A DNA stretch of 64,000 bases from Himantopus leucocephalus (taxonomy: Eukaryota; Chordata; Aves; Charadriiformes; Recurvirostridae). The translations under genes were made by a program, and so were the position numbers. The notes beneath the pieces are model-generated. The model was given only the letters and a program-made list of their open reading frames with translations, did no database searches and was not told where the DNA came from. Numbering within the stretch: the first letter of the stretch is position 1; each line of letters starts with the position of its first letter. Location of the stretch: assembly GCA_003993805.1 (NCBI GenBank), contig RSEF01000001.1:78671839-78735838 (forward strand), in the 5' to 3' direction. This document shows positions 63,363 to 64,000 of the stretch, piece after piece.

Positions 63363-64000
63363 AAAGAAAAAGACAAAACGGGGGTGTTTAATTGATTTAT
63401 TTCTGGATTACTCTGGGCAGTGCAGAAACCGTCATCAGTCAATCACCACTTTGAAAATAACTCAGGCCTGAAGTGACTGAAAATAATTTGCTGGGTTTTT
63501 TTATTTTCTTCATGTACTTTTCAACTGTTTCTAGAGGTACTAGTAATGGTCACTGTCAAACACAGTACAGTGCTACAGGTGAGCCAGCAAGCAAACTCTT
63601 TCTTCCCTTTGTAATTTTACCCATTATTAGATTTACTTACATGCTACAATGCTACTATATGTAGCATTGGTTATAAGGAAATCGGTAAGGTAGGTTGGCA
63701 AAGATGTTGAGGCATTATTTCTAGATTTTTTCATTGACACTGAAACCCAGGAAATTCAGCCTTCAGGCTTTGCTTGTGCATACCTCTCTATATGCACAAG
63801 AGACATCCCTAACAGAGTCACATGAACAAAGGGAGATCAGTACACAGGGGGAATAAATTTCTTACAGCTAGTGCAGAAGATATTTCAGGACTGACCAGGG
63901 ATGTATGCTGGGTGTCACAGCATTACAGAATAAAGCAATGCTACTTCCCTTCTCCCAGTATTTATTATAAATGCCAAACAAATGTATGTGATTTTGGTTT
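63358..64000. other. Downstream flank of the CAPZA3-like gene
   Basis: AT-rich, with no recognised gene or repeat up to the window edge. Confidence 0.5.

Noticed and set aside
1..64000. CRISPR array, tRNA, rRNA or operon-like structure
   Set aside because: Looked for regularly spaced repeats, cloverleaf-like genes and tightly packed same-strand frames. None is present, and the window is clearly vertebrate.

Overview
This window is vertebrate nuclear DNA, almost certainly from a bird. It has long AT-rich introns, short exons with GT-AG borders, and several CR1 LINE tails of the avian type (3' end motif CATAGAAT read in reverse, followed by a 'TTGGAAGGGACC' block). It also has an LTR of the kind common in neoavian genomes (starts TGTACTGGTTTTGGCTGGG). 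Nothing prokaryotic is present: no operons, CRISPR array, or recognisable tRNA or rRNA gene. The species cannot be named from the sequence.

Three genes lie in the order known from other amniotes. (1) 5576-11647, plus strand: the last two coding exons of PIK3C2G, a class II phosphoinositide 3-kinase, covering the C-terminal C2 domain; the rest of the gene lies off the left edge. (2) 61557 down to 14590, minus strand: a complete PLCZ1 (phospholipase C zeta, the sperm egg-activation PLC). I assembled 12 coding exons by hand; all junctions are in phase and the sum is 646 codons plus stop. It has EF-hands, X domain, X-Y linker, Y domain and C2, with all five catalytic residues present and no PH domain. 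(3) 62494-63357, plus strand: an intronless CAPZA3-like gene (testis F-actin-capping protein alpha-3) that is nearly full length but broken by at least four frame changes, so it is probably a pseudogene here.

PIK3C2G and PLCZ1 converge, with about 2.9 kb between stop codons. PLCZ1 and CAPZA3 diverge from a GC-rich segment (about 61700-62480) that looks like a shared promoter and carries a strong YY1-type site. The genes probably do not form one pathway, but PLCZ1 and CAPZA3 are both sperm genes in other amniotes, so an intact PLCZ1 beside a broken CAPZA3 is the most notable biology here.

The introns hold four clear CR1 tails (all on the minus strand, one with a piece of ORF2), at least two older CR1 remnants, one solo LTR, a small family of elements with TGTC...GACA ends, a G4-capable GGGGA minisatellite, and microsatellites. 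One (TAA)n/(ATT)n pair may fold over the splice acceptor of PLCZ1 exon 7. I found no convincing new gene or new system; most other open frames are chance or shadows.
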